NCBI GenBank assembly: GCA_945875435.1
Contig: CAMCKH010000004.1
Location: 1 to 64,000 of the forward strand
Reading direction: 5' to 3'
DNA length: 64,000 bases
DNA from: an uncultured Erysipelotrichaceae bacterium
GTDB taxonomy: Bacteria; Bacillota_I; Bacilli_A; Erysipelotrichales; Erysipelotrichaceae
The position numbers and the translations under genes are program-made. Position 1 is the stretch's first letter; each line of letters begins with the position of its first letter. Below are positions 1 to 6,915 of the stretch, in pieces. Below the pieces are notes generated by a model. It saw only the letters and a list, made by a program, of their open reading frames with translations, searched no databases and was not told where the DNA came from.

Positions 1-2604
1 TTTGACATTGCCTTTTACTACATTTGGGATAAAGTTCCAAGTACCCACAAATTCACCATTAGCTTTTGCGATAGTATGTGATGTTTTATCCCATCTTTCA
101 AATCTCCAAACACCATTGTTTGTTTGGTCTTGGTATTCAGTAGTATCAATTATTCCATTAGGCTCCCTAGTATCATTATTTACTAAGTTTAAATATTTAG
201 AATCTTCAGTAATTCTATTTGTGATTGCTTCTGGAAGTTCTATTGTTACACCATTTGCTTTTTCAAATCTATGAGTGATTATATAGGTTTTTCTAGCAAA
301 ATTCCAAGTACCCACAAATCTTGGAGATGGGTTAGTTCTACTTGGTGTAAGTGTTTGATTATCCCAAGCACCAAATGACCAAGTACCATCATTTTCACTA
401 TCTTCATAATTTGTTAAAACAATATCAGGGTTTGGTGTTTTTTCTGTTCCACTAGGAACATTGCTATAATCCTTGCCATTTAATCTTTCAGTGATTTCAT
501 TAGGAAGTTGGATTTCTGCAGGAACATTATTTCCTTTCACAAAAGTATGAGTTACATTATAAGTATTAAGTGTAAAATTCCAATAACCAATAAATTCACC
601 ATTCGCATTATTGATAGTTAATTGTTCATCTTTCCAATTTTTAAAGGTCCAAACACCATCATTTGCTGTATCATTATAGTTTTCTTTATTAATATTAGTA
701 TTTGGCTGTCTAGTATCACCATTGTTTAATTCATTATAATCACTTTCTGCTGTAATTTTATTACTAATATCTTGTGGTAATGAAATTGTATCAGGAAGAG
801 TAGGATCCTTTTCAAATTTATGAGTTATTTTATATTTAGTGGTATTAGCATTTGGATTATTAACTGTTAAAATATCTAAATTTAAAGGTAGAATTTCAAA
901 ATCAAAGTTTGGTGTCGGTACTGGAGTCACGATTGACTCCCAGTATCTATCAATAGCTTCTCGTTCTTCTCGCTTAGTTGGATGTATGTCCTTAGTTAAA
1001 TTAATAAATTTTTCTCCAGAATTAGTGGTCCCTCTTTCTGTCATATTGTAAATAAAGAAATTTTGGATATATTGTAAATATTCTTTGTAAAAATCATATT
1101 CTTCTTTAGATAAGGGATAGTCTGATTTTTTGTATTCTTCGTTAATTTCTTCCATGAATCTTTTTAATGGTTCACCAGGATTACCAGTAAATAATTTTGA
1201 CCAGTTTGGAAGTACTCGTAGAGGAGAGGTGCCATGAGAATTATTTTGCATATCATAAGTACCATCATCTTTTTTAACAATCCATTGTACATTTTTTCTT
1301 TCAGGATTGTTAAATACTGGTAATTGATTGTTTTGCGGAAGTGTTCCGTCCACATTTGGAGTTGTTGTTTCCATATTGACAGCTTCTTCTTTTAAAGCAG
1401 TTGGTAAAGCTGAAAAATCAATGTTATCTACAATACCATTTTCAAAATTATTTTCGGTATTTCTGATTTTTACTTTAATAAGTTCTGATATGTTTTCTCT
1501 TGGGTAAACTGTGATTTCACGCCACTCTTCATCCTTCTTAATAACTACTCCATTTTTTTCAACTTGGAATTTGATTCTTAGTGTTGCTGTGGCATCAGGT
1601 TGTGTCTCGCCTTCCTCATTCCAAAAATTAAAGGTAAGTTTTTTCCAAAGTATATCAAGTTTTGCAGTATCTGAGGCTTGAATTTCTGCACCATTTTCTC
1701 CTGCAAAAACAATAGACACACCCTCTGGCAATTCCAAAACACTGTTTGGTTTATTAAGAAGGTCATTTGGTTTTCCAGCTACCCCATAATCCTCAATATG
1801 AGATAAGAAAAGGTTGTATCTAGAATAAGAATCTTGTTGATAATTACTTAATCCTGTTACGGTTTCTTCAAAATTATCAGATATCCAATCAGGACGCGTC
1901 ACCTCTGTATTATCATATAGCGTTGCATAATCTATACTAATAGCCGGCTCTAACACTAACATCGTGTTATTTTCTTTCAAAAGGTGTCTGCTGCCATAAC
2001 TACCATTCAAGTTAAGATCCATACTAAAAGTTCCTGGACGAGCTAAGAAACCTAAAGCATATTTAGTTTTAGGCATCCCCGCATATTCTGCATCAAACAA
2101 AATATGCTTTCTATGATGAAACTTACTTAAATCGTAACTTTCTTCTAAAGAAGTTGGTGCATTTTTCAAAACACTTTCTTGAATAATATATATTTTATCA
2201 CTACTTATTAATGCACCAGAAGCTCTTTTATAATCATCACTGCTTAAAAATTGATTATTTAAATAAGCATTTTTTATATCTATAAGTGATGGTTTTTGAT
2301 CAAATTTTTTATATTTATAAGTTCCGTTTGCTAATTGTACAGAAATAATTGGATTTTCTGAAATTTCCTTCAAATTAAAATTTTTATTTTCGCTAGTAAT
2401 CGCAAATTCTCCATTTGAGTTAGAAATTCCATCAACACCTGTTTGGTGATTGTTGTTGGTGGCTAAAATCAATTTATTAGAAGCTACAAATGTTACTGAT
2501 GTTAGTGTTGTAACTGCTGCTAAAGGATTGATTACTACAGAGGTTGCTGCCATTGAACTCAACAATGCTTTTTGAATTTTGTTGTTATTTTTATATTTTT
2601 TCAT
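1..2604 (-). CDS. SHIRT-repeat surface protein, N-terminal part (runs off window)
   Basis: Open frame of at least 868 codons from an ATG at 2604 (good Shine-Dalgarno AAGGAG just upstream) to the window edge with no stop. The N-terminus (MKKYKNNNKIQKALLSS, then a long Ala/Val/Thr-rich hydrophobic stretch) looks like a secretion signal. Residues to about 560 form a region I do not recognise. From about residue 585 there are at least three tandem units of about 85-90 residues, each opening with a YxxTHxF motif and closing with F(V/I)G(T/Y)WNF (about nt 540-840, 300-555 and 30-300). This is the pattern of SHIRT domains, rod-like stalk repeats of streptococcal surface adhesins. A C-terminal wall anchor is expected outside the window. 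The start overlaps the glycosyltransferase stop by 14 bp, so the two are probably co-translated. An adhesin role is inference. Confidence 0.85.
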   Translation of the reverse strand, partial: MKKYKNNNKIQKALLSSMAATSVVINPLAAVTTLTSVTFVASNKLILATNNNHQTGVDGISNSNGEFAITSENKNFNLKEISENPIISVQLANGTYKYKKFDQKPSLIDIKNAYLNNQFLSSDDYKRASGALISSDKIYIIQESVLKNAPTSLEESYDLSKFHHRKHILFDAEYAGMPKTKYALGFLARPGTFSMDLNLNGSYGSRHLLKENNTMLVLEPAISIDYATLYDNTEVTRPDWISDNFEETVTGLSNYQQDSYSRYNLFLSHIEDYGVAGKPNDLLNKPNSVLELPEGVSIVFAGENGAEIQASDTAKLDILWKKLTFNFWNEEGETQPDATATLRIKFQVEKNGVVIKKDEEWREITVYPRENISELIKVKIRNTENNFENGIVDNIDFSALPTALKEEAVNMETTTPNVDGTLPQNNQLPVFNNPERKNVQWIVKKDDGTYDMQNNSHGTSPLRVLPNWSKLFTGNPGEPLKRFMEEINEEYKKSDYPLSKEEYDFYKEYLQYIQNFFIYNMTERGTTNSGEKFINLTKDIHPTKREEREAIDRYWESIVTPVPTPNFDFEILPLNLDILTVNNPNANTTKYKITHKFEKDPTLPDTISLPQDISNKITAESDYNELNNGDTRQPNTNINKENYNDTANDGVWTFKNWKDEQLTINNANGEFIGYWNFTLNTYNVTHTFVKGNNVPAEIQLPNEITERLNGKDYSNVPSGTEKTPNPDIVLTNYEDSENDGTWSFGAWDNQTLTPSRTNPSPRFVGTWNFARKTYIITHRFEKANGVTIELPEAITNRITEDSKYLNLVNNDTREPNGIIDTTEYQDQTNNGVWRFERWDKTSHTIAKANGEFVGTWNFIPNVVKGNVK

Positions 2605-3496
2605 TTTTAATCTCCTTACTTAAATAATCAAACAATCTTTCTAACATTTCTTTATTTAATTTTGTTTTAAAATAATCAACTTCTAGTAAGCTATAAACAA
2701 ACTTTTCTATTTCTTTAAGTTCATCTAAAGTCGTGTGATACATTTTAGGAAACATTGCTTTTCCCATTATTTTTACTGTGTCATTTGCTATATTTAGATT
2801 TTCATAAAAATACTTATTAGCTAAAAATAATCTATACAATGTTTTCTCTATCCCTACGGAAGAGGCACTATTTTCTCTTTTTTGAACATAAATTAATGGT
2901 AGATGAAGTAGACAAACATCTTCTTCCATAATAATTCGCCGATGAAGTTCAAAATCTTCTACTCCATCAAATTGAGAATTGTATTTATAACCTTTTTCTT
3001 TTAAAGGTTTTGTTCTCATAATAATCCCTGGATGTAAAAGGTAAGGGTGAAATAAATAAAACATTCTTAATTCGTTTGGGGTTGTGATTTGTTTTGTTTG
3101 CGGGAAAGATACCTGCCACTTATTATCTGGTGGGTATTTTGGAAACGAAACACAACAACTCATAAATATGTGAGGGTTTTTCTCCATAAATTCAACTTGT
3201 ATTTGTATTCTATCAAAGTGAGCTAAATCATCACTATCCATTCTAATGATATAGTCACTGTCAATATTTTCTATCCCAAGATTTAAAGCATAAGAAATTC
3301 CTTGGTTTTTTTCATAAGAAATTATTTCTACAGGATATTTCTTTAAAATCTCTAATGTATTATCAGTGCTACCATCATTTACTACTAAAATTTTGTAGTT
3401 TTGGTAGCTTTGATTAAGTACACTTTCAAGGCATTTTTCTATACATTCAGCACCATTATATACTGGAATTAATACTGTTACTTCTTTATTAGACAA
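2591..3496 (-). CDS. family 2 glycosyltransferase
   Basis: GT-A fold glycosyltransferase. From the chosen start the protein begins SNKEVTVLIPVYNG, a typical GT2 start, followed by VLNQSYQNYKILVVNDGSTDNT and the metal-binding DSDD motif (RMDSDDLAHFDR). It transfers a sugar from a nucleotide donor to an unknown acceptor. I chose the TTG at 3496, preceded by GGAG at 5 nt. A longer frame back to a TTG at 3562 is open, but that codon lies only 3 nt after a TGTTATAAT promoter element, so it is probably not transcribed with a ribosome site. An 11-G tract (3512-3522) lies between promoter and start. The stop overlaps the start of the SHIRT surface protein, suggesting a common operon and perhaps modification of that protein or of a wall glycan. 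Acceptor and donor cannot be told from sequence. Confidence 0.85.
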   Translation of the reverse strand: MSNKEVTVLIPVYNGAECIEKCLESVLNQSYQNYKILVVNDGSTDNTLEILKKYPVEIISYEKNQGISYALNLGIENIDSDYIIRMDSDDLAHFDRIQIQVEFMEKNPHIFMSCCVSFPKYPPDNKWQVSFPQTKQITTPNELRMFYLFHPYLLHPGIIMRTKPLKEKGYKYNSQFDGVEDFELHRRIIMEEDVCLLHLPLIYVQKRENSASSVGIEKTLYRLFLANKYFYENLNIANDTVKIMGKAMFPKMYHTTLDELKEIEKFVYSLLEVDYFKTKLNKEMLERLFDYLSKEIKNEKI

Positions 3497-3511
3497 ATTC
3501 ACTCCTAAATA

Positions 3512-3522
3512 CCCCCCCCCCC
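3512..3522. repeat. homopolymer tract of 11 C (G on the coding strand)
   Basis: Eleven consecutive C on the plus strand, read as G11 in the glycosyltransferase transcript. It lies about 7 nt before the TTAGGAG Shine-Dalgarno and about 40 nt after the -10 box. It is the longest G/C run I saw in this AT-rich window. Such tracts change length by slippage in known phase-variable genes. That it does so here is inference. Confidence 0.9.
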
Positions 3523-3563
3523 GTTTTATCCGAAGAAGGTAATTATAATATCTATCAACCAAT

Positions 3564-3572
3564 TATAACAAA
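3564..3572 (-). promoter_or_regulatory. extended -10 promoter of the glycosyltransferase operon
   Basis: TGTTATAAT on the minus strand, an extended -10 box with no good -35 hexamer. Transcription would start near 3557, downstream of the furthest-upstream possible start codon, which supports initiation at TTG 3496. Confidence 0.5.
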
Positions 3573-3688
3573 TAATATAATACTTATATATTATATTAAT
3601 TTTTGATTTAAAAATCTACTAAAATACCATTAAATTTTTTTTAAGTATTTTAAATTTTGATTTATTAAATTATTTGTATAGAGTTATC

Positions 3689-3717
3689 TTTACATTGAAA
3701 ATAAAATAATATATAAT
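3689..3717 (+). promoter_or_regulatory. promoter of the RelB/YoeB-type toxin-antitoxin operon
   Basis: TTTACA at 3689-3694, 17-bp spacer, TATAAT at 3712-3717, 29 bp before the antitoxin ATG. The interval just downstream (gtatata) is a plausible autoregulatory site, but no clear palindrome is visible. Confidence 0.6.
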
Positions 3718-3746
3718 GTGTTTGTATATATAAAAGGAGATAATAT

Positions 3747-3995
3747 ATGGCACAAGTAAATTTTAGAATAGATGATGTACTTAAATCAAAGGTTGAAAAG
3801 ACTTTTTCAGCTATGGGCTTAACAATGTCTGCTGCAATTAATATTTTTTTAACCAAGGTGGCTAATGAACAAAGGATACCATTTGAAATAACTGCAGATC
3901 CTTTTTATAGCGAAGAAAATATGGTAAGGCTTAAAAAATCTATTTCTGATCTTAATGAAGGGAAAGGGACTATACATAATATAAAATATGAATAA
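3747..3995 (+). CDS. RelB/DinJ-family antitoxin
   Basis: 82-residue protein with an N-terminal ribbon-helix-helix of the RelB/DinJ type (AQVNFRIDDVLKSKVEKTF, then LTMSAAINIFLTKVANE and IPFEI) and a charged C-terminal tail that would wrap the toxin. Shine-Dalgarno GGAG sits 7 nt before the ATG. The toxin gene overlaps its last 8 bp. In the family this protein neutralises its partner RNase and represses its own promoter through the ribbon-helix-helix. The pair is flanked by its own promoter and a hairpin terminator, so it forms an independent cassette. Confidence 0.88.
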   Translation: MAQVNFRIDDVLKSKVEKTFSAMGLTMSAAINIFLTKVANEQRIPFEITADPFYSEENMVRLKKSISDLNEGKGTIHNIKYE

Positions 3996-4251
3996 AATTT
4001 GGCAAGATGAAGCGTGGGAAGATTTTGAATATTGGACTAAACAAGATAAAAAAATGCTTAAACGAATACTACAATTATTACAAGATATAGATAGAAATGG
4101 GTATAACGGAATAGGAAAACCAGAACCTTTAAAAGGTGAACTTTCAGGATTTTGGAGTCGCAGAATTGACGATGTTAACAGGATTGTGTATCGCATTAGA
4201 AACGGAAATATAGAAATTGCTCAATGTGGATCACATTATAGAGATAAATAA
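3988..4251 (+). CDS. yoeB: Txe/YoeB-family toxin (ribosome-dependent mRNA endonuclease)
   Basis: 87 residues, normal length for YoeB. Family landmarks are present: WEDFEYW near the N-terminus, the KPEPLKGELSGFWSRRID segment with the catalytic-region Glu and Arg, NRIVYRI, and the C-terminal SHYRDK carrying the general-acid His and Tyr expected at about positions 82-84. It would cut mRNA in the ribosomal A site when freed from the antitoxin. It overlaps the antitoxin by 8 bp, so translation is coupled. All key residues are present, so it is probably active. Confidence 0.9.
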   Translation: MNKIWQDEAWEDFEYWTKQDKKMLKRILQLLQDIDRNGYNGIGKPEPLKGELSGFWSRRIDDVNRIVYRIRNGNIEIAQCGSHYRDK

Positions 4252-4278
4252 AATAACTCTTTTAAGAGTTATTTTATT
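4251..4278. terminator. bidirectional hairpin terminator between the toxin and histidine-triad genes
   Basis: 11-bp stem AAATAACTCTT / AAGAGTTATTT (4251-4261 with 4264-4274) followed by T-rich sequence on both strands. It lies between the convergent ends of the two genes. Confidence 0.7.
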
Positions 4279-6361
4279 AATTAATTATTTCAAGCATATC
4301 TCTAATACTATCAACCATTTGATATATATCTTCTCTAAAAGTACCAAAACTTCCCATTTTTGGTGAATCAAGTCTAATCAGTGGCGTTTCTTCATAACCA
4401 TAATAAGTTTTGGTTGCGGTGAATGTTATCGGAATGTTTTTAATTTCTTGATGAGCTTGGATAATTCTTGCAAATAAATGACTACCTACATTCGCATCAT
4501 TCATTTCAATTATTAAATAAGCCAATTCATTTCTAACCTCTTCACTTAAAGAATAATCATCTACATAACGAAGGAAAAATTCAGTATAAGACATCATCAT
4601 TATTGAGGGTCTTGAATGTAAAGCTAGTAGTTTATTAAGATAATTTTTAACATTTTCTAACCCTGTTAGATCTTTATTTGTTTCTAATAATTGAATAGTT
4701 TCTAAAACTTTGTTTTTTTCAATTCCACCTAGATCGGTTTTACGAATAAATGCACTATCTTTTAAAATGTTTTCAATTTCATTAACTTTATTTTCTAAAA
4801 TTATTTCTTCATCACTTTTTACATTTTCATTTACAGTTTTAAAAATATATGTATTCGCAAAAAGATTAAGATTTTCAATAAATCCAGCAGTTGAATTTTC
4901 AATAAAATTATCTCTTTGATTTTTCAACAATTTATAATCAAAATAATCTAAGGCTCTTGAAACATAACGATGTTCTTTTTCACTTAATTTAGTTTTTGAA
5001 AGCTCTAAAAGTTCTTTGCTTTTGTTTAAAACAGTTTCAACATCAAGTTCGCCCTCTTGTTTATTTCCTTTTGGAACGCTTATTCTATTTTTTTCATATA
5101 ATTCTTGCCCTAATGATTTGACTTTAATTGAATGTTCATGATTTCCGCTAGGAATAAAAAACCTTCCATTTTCTACCCTTAATTCTTCTGGAATAATATT
5201 AACACGAATTGCGGTAGCTTCTAATTCGTTCAAATAATCTATTTCTAAATCATCACTTCTTTCAGGAATAATAACTCTATCAACTAAAACACTTACTGGG
5301 TGAATGTGAGTTGGGTCGTATTCCATCATAGGCTCGTTATAAGAAAAATAAAGTTTATCTTGATATTTATAAAGCCTAATTGCTTGAATTGGAACAACAT
5401 CCTCCCCCTTTAAATTTTTACCAAATACATAACTTAAATATTGTTTTTTAAGGTGAATTAGTTCTTGTTTTTCTAAAGTTAAATCTTTTAAAATTTCTGT
5501 TTCTTGATTATTTATTTGAATTGTATCATAAGAAACTAAATGTAAATGATCATCGTGAGGAATATAAAATACCTTATCCTTATATGCGATTAAATTTTTT
5601 GATACTTTTGTTTGTTTTGAAAGTTCTTCTAATTTATAGTTATAATCATCTTCCAACTTTTCAATTAGAGGAGTAAAATTATTATCTTTAATACTTTTAT
5701 CATATTCTGCTTGATTTAAAACATATCCCTTATCTTGATATAACACATAATAAAAATCATTGTGTTTTATTATTTTGGAGAATAGGTTATTTGTTGGGGT
5801 TATTTTTGTGATTTCTACTTTATTTTCAATTTTATCAATATTTAGAAAATTATCAGGATTTTCATAAATAATATATTCTCTGCCATCTAAAAGTTTAATG
5901 TGGTAGTGATCTTTGTGTTTATATTTTGCTATTATTTGGTTTTTATTTGCAATTATTTCTGCTTTTTCTTTTAAAATAATTGTTTCAAAAGATTCTTCTG
6001 TATTGTTTTTTTCTAATACTTTTTTATTTTTAGTATCAAAATATAAATTATTGTTTTCTTTTAAAAATTCAAGGTATTGTTTTTCAGTAACAATATATTC
6101 ATTACCTTTATAAATTATGTGATAATGGTCTTCGTGAAGAAAGGCTATAACCTTAATTTTATCACCGTTTAAATAAATTTCTTTGATATTATCGTTTTCT
6201 TTAACGGTATCATTTTCTTTTTTTTCTACCACTGGGGTTTTAGTTTCTATTTTCTCTTTTTCTTCTTTAATCACAGTTTCTTCTTTTTTACGAGATAAAA
6301 TAAAAAACATTAAAACACTCATTATTAAAAAAAATAAAATTAAATAAAATCTCTTTTTCAT
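4277..6361 (-). CDS. histidine-triad (Pht-like) membrane-anchored protein
   Basis: 694 residues. One N-terminal membrane segment (about residues 5-23, RFYLILFFLIMSVLMFFIL) with no lipobox Cys, then a Lys/Glu-rich linker. HxxHxH-type triads recur: HEDHYH and HKDHYH (about residues 75-155), HDDHLH (about 275) and, less perfectly, DPTHIHPV and GNHEHS (about 350-410). A degenerate unit reads HNDFYY. The spacing and the partner motif (IxYKGNEYIV) resemble streptococcal Pht proteins, which bind zinc at the triads. The C-terminal 270 residues are helical and not recognised. It is anchored by a transmembrane helix instead of a lipid, unlike most Pht proteins. Zinc acquisition or storage is inference. 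Transcription comes from the promoter at 6388-6416 with an adjacent palindrome. Confidence 0.75.
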   Translation of the reverse strand: MKKRFYLILFFLIMSVLMFFILSRKKEETVIKEEKEKIETKTPVVEKKENDTVKENDNIKEIYLNGDKIKVIAFLHEDHYHIIYKGNEYIVTEKQYLEFLKENNNLYFDTKNKKVLEKNNTEESFETIILKEKAEIIANKNQIIAKYKHKDHYHIKLLDGREYIIYENPDNFLNIDKIENKVEITKITPTNNLFSKIIKHNDFYYVLYQDKGYVLNQAEYDKSIKDNNFTPLIEKLEDDYNYKLEELSKQTKVSKNLIAYKDKVFYIPHDDHLHLVSYDTIQINNQETEILKDLTLEKQELIHLKKQYLSYVFGKNLKGEDVVPIQAIRLYKYQDKLYFSYNEPMMEYDPTHIHPVSVLVDRVIIPERSDDLEIDYLNELEATAIRVNIIPEELRVENGRFFIPSGNHEHSIKVKSLGQELYEKNRISVPKGNKQEGELDVETVLNKSKELLELSKTKLSEKEHRYVSRALDYFDYKLLKNQRDNFIENSTAGFIENLNLFANTYIFKTVNENVKSDEEIILENKVNEIENILKDSAFIRKTDLGGIEKNKVLETIQLLETNKDLTGLENVKNYLNKLLALHSRPSIMMMSYTEFFLRYVDDYSLSEEVRNELAYLIIEMNDANVGSHLFARIIQAHQEIKNIPITFTATKTYYGYEETPLIRLDSPKMGSFGTFREDIYQMVDSIRDMLEIIN

Positions 6362-6387
6362 ATAATCTCCTTCTTAACACAACACAA

Positions 6388-6438
6388 ATTATATAGTATT
6401 TTCTTAATGATTACAACTAAATTGAAAATAATTTTCAA
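6388..6438 (-). promoter_or_regulatory. promoter and palindromic operator candidate of the histidine-triad gene
   Basis: On the minus strand TTGTAA (6411-6416), 17-bp spacer, TATAAT (6388-6393). Immediately upstream of the -35 is a perfect palindrome, TTGAAAATAATTTTCAA (6422-6438), a good place for a metalloregulator. It does not match the AdcR or Fur consensus as I know them. Confidence 0.5.
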
Positions 6439-6445
6439 ATTTAAT

Positions 6446-6520
6446 AAAATAAAAAAGAATATTTTAAAATATTCTTGGTTTAAACTTATTCTTTATAAAT
6501 CTCTAAACTACATTATACCA
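6446..6520 (-). ncRNA. candidate short RNA divergent from leader module copy 1
   Basis: On the minus strand an extended -10 box TGGTATAAT (6512-6520) is followed about 30-50 nt later by a perfect 22-bp palindrome (6455-6476) and a run of T, a good intrinsic terminator. No ORF lies between, so a transcript of about 60 nt is predicted. The same arrangement exists beside copy 2 of the module. Function unknown. Confidence 0.35.
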
Positions 6521-6647
6521 TAAATAAATATTTAATATAAGACTTATATTAAATCAATATAACTTATATAATATAATTAGTAATAAGGAGATTATTATGA
6601 AAGTTATACTTTATAATCTCCACAGATATAAGAATGGAGATAATTAA
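6503..6647 (+). promoter_or_regulatory. duplicated leader module, copy 1
   Basis: 145-bp element, also present at 45942-46086 on the minus strand with only about five base differences. In order: divergent extended -10 (TGGTATAAT, minus strand), perfect palindrome ATTTAATATAAG-A-CTTATATTAAAT, overlapping TATAAT boxes (6567-6577), Shine-Dalgarno and a 16-codon ORF. GGAGATTAT (6587-6595) can pair with ATAATCTCC (6613-6621), which can alternatively pair with GGAGATAAT (6636-6644). This resembles a translation-attenuation leader. It lies 34 bp before the next gene. Confidence 0.7.
6597..6647 (+). CDS. 16-residue leader peptide, copy 1
   Basis: Micro-ORF MKVILYNLHRYKNGDN with a strong Shine-Dalgarno (AAGGAG, 6 nt before the ATG). 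The second copy encodes exactly the same peptide. The only internal base change is synonymous (His CAC/CAT), and the stop differs (TAA/TAG), which argues that it is translated. Its codons contain the central arm of the two alternative RNA stems, so ribosome movement through it would change folding before the next gene. It is not similar to any leader peptide I know. Confidence 0.6.
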   Translation: MKVILYNLHRYKNGDN

Positions 6648-6681
6648 GATTTAAAACATTTTTTAATCAAAGGAGGTAAAT

Positions 6682-6879
6682 ATGGTAATTAAAAATAAAT
6701 TAACTTATCTTTGGGTGGTTGCTGCTATTATAATTTTTATCAAATTAGCATTTGATATTACCCAAAACAATTACGATAAAGTTTTAATGCTTGTGATGTT
6801 AGAAGTTATGTGTATTTATTGCTTTATTAAATTAAACTCTAGATCTTCTTATCTAAATCCTGATCATCCTAAAAAATAA
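6682..6879 (+). CDS. small two-helix membrane protein
   Basis: 65 residues with two hydrophobic segments (about 9-26 LWVVAAIIIFIKLAF and 34-50 VLMLVMLEVMCIYCFI) and a polar tail ending NPDHPKK. AAAGGAGG lies 6 nt before the ATG. Not recognised. It is the only gene between leader module copy 1 and a terminator (6878-6898), so its expression is probably set by that leader. Confidence 0.7.
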   Translation: MVIKNKLTYLWVVAAIIIFIKLAFDITQNNYDKVLMLVMLEVMCIYCFIKLNSRSSYLNPDHPKK

Positions 6880-6900
6880 GAGCTTGTAAAGCTCTTTTCT
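6878..6900 (+). terminator. hairpin terminator after the small membrane protein
   Basis: Stem AAGAGCTT (6878-6885) / AAGCTCTT (6889-6896) with a short T run. Confidence 0.65.
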
Positions 6901-6915
6901 TAATATTTCAAATAA

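Noticed and set aside
30-840. Regularly spaced repeats that could be taken for a CRISPR array
   Set aside because: Units are about 250-270 bp, diverged and in frame; they encode SHIRT domains.
3497-3562. Upstream extension of the glycosyltransferase to a TTG at 3562, through the poly-G
   Set aside because: The codon is 3 nt after a -10 box and has no Shine-Dalgarno. The conserved protein starts after the tract, where GGAG-TTG is found.
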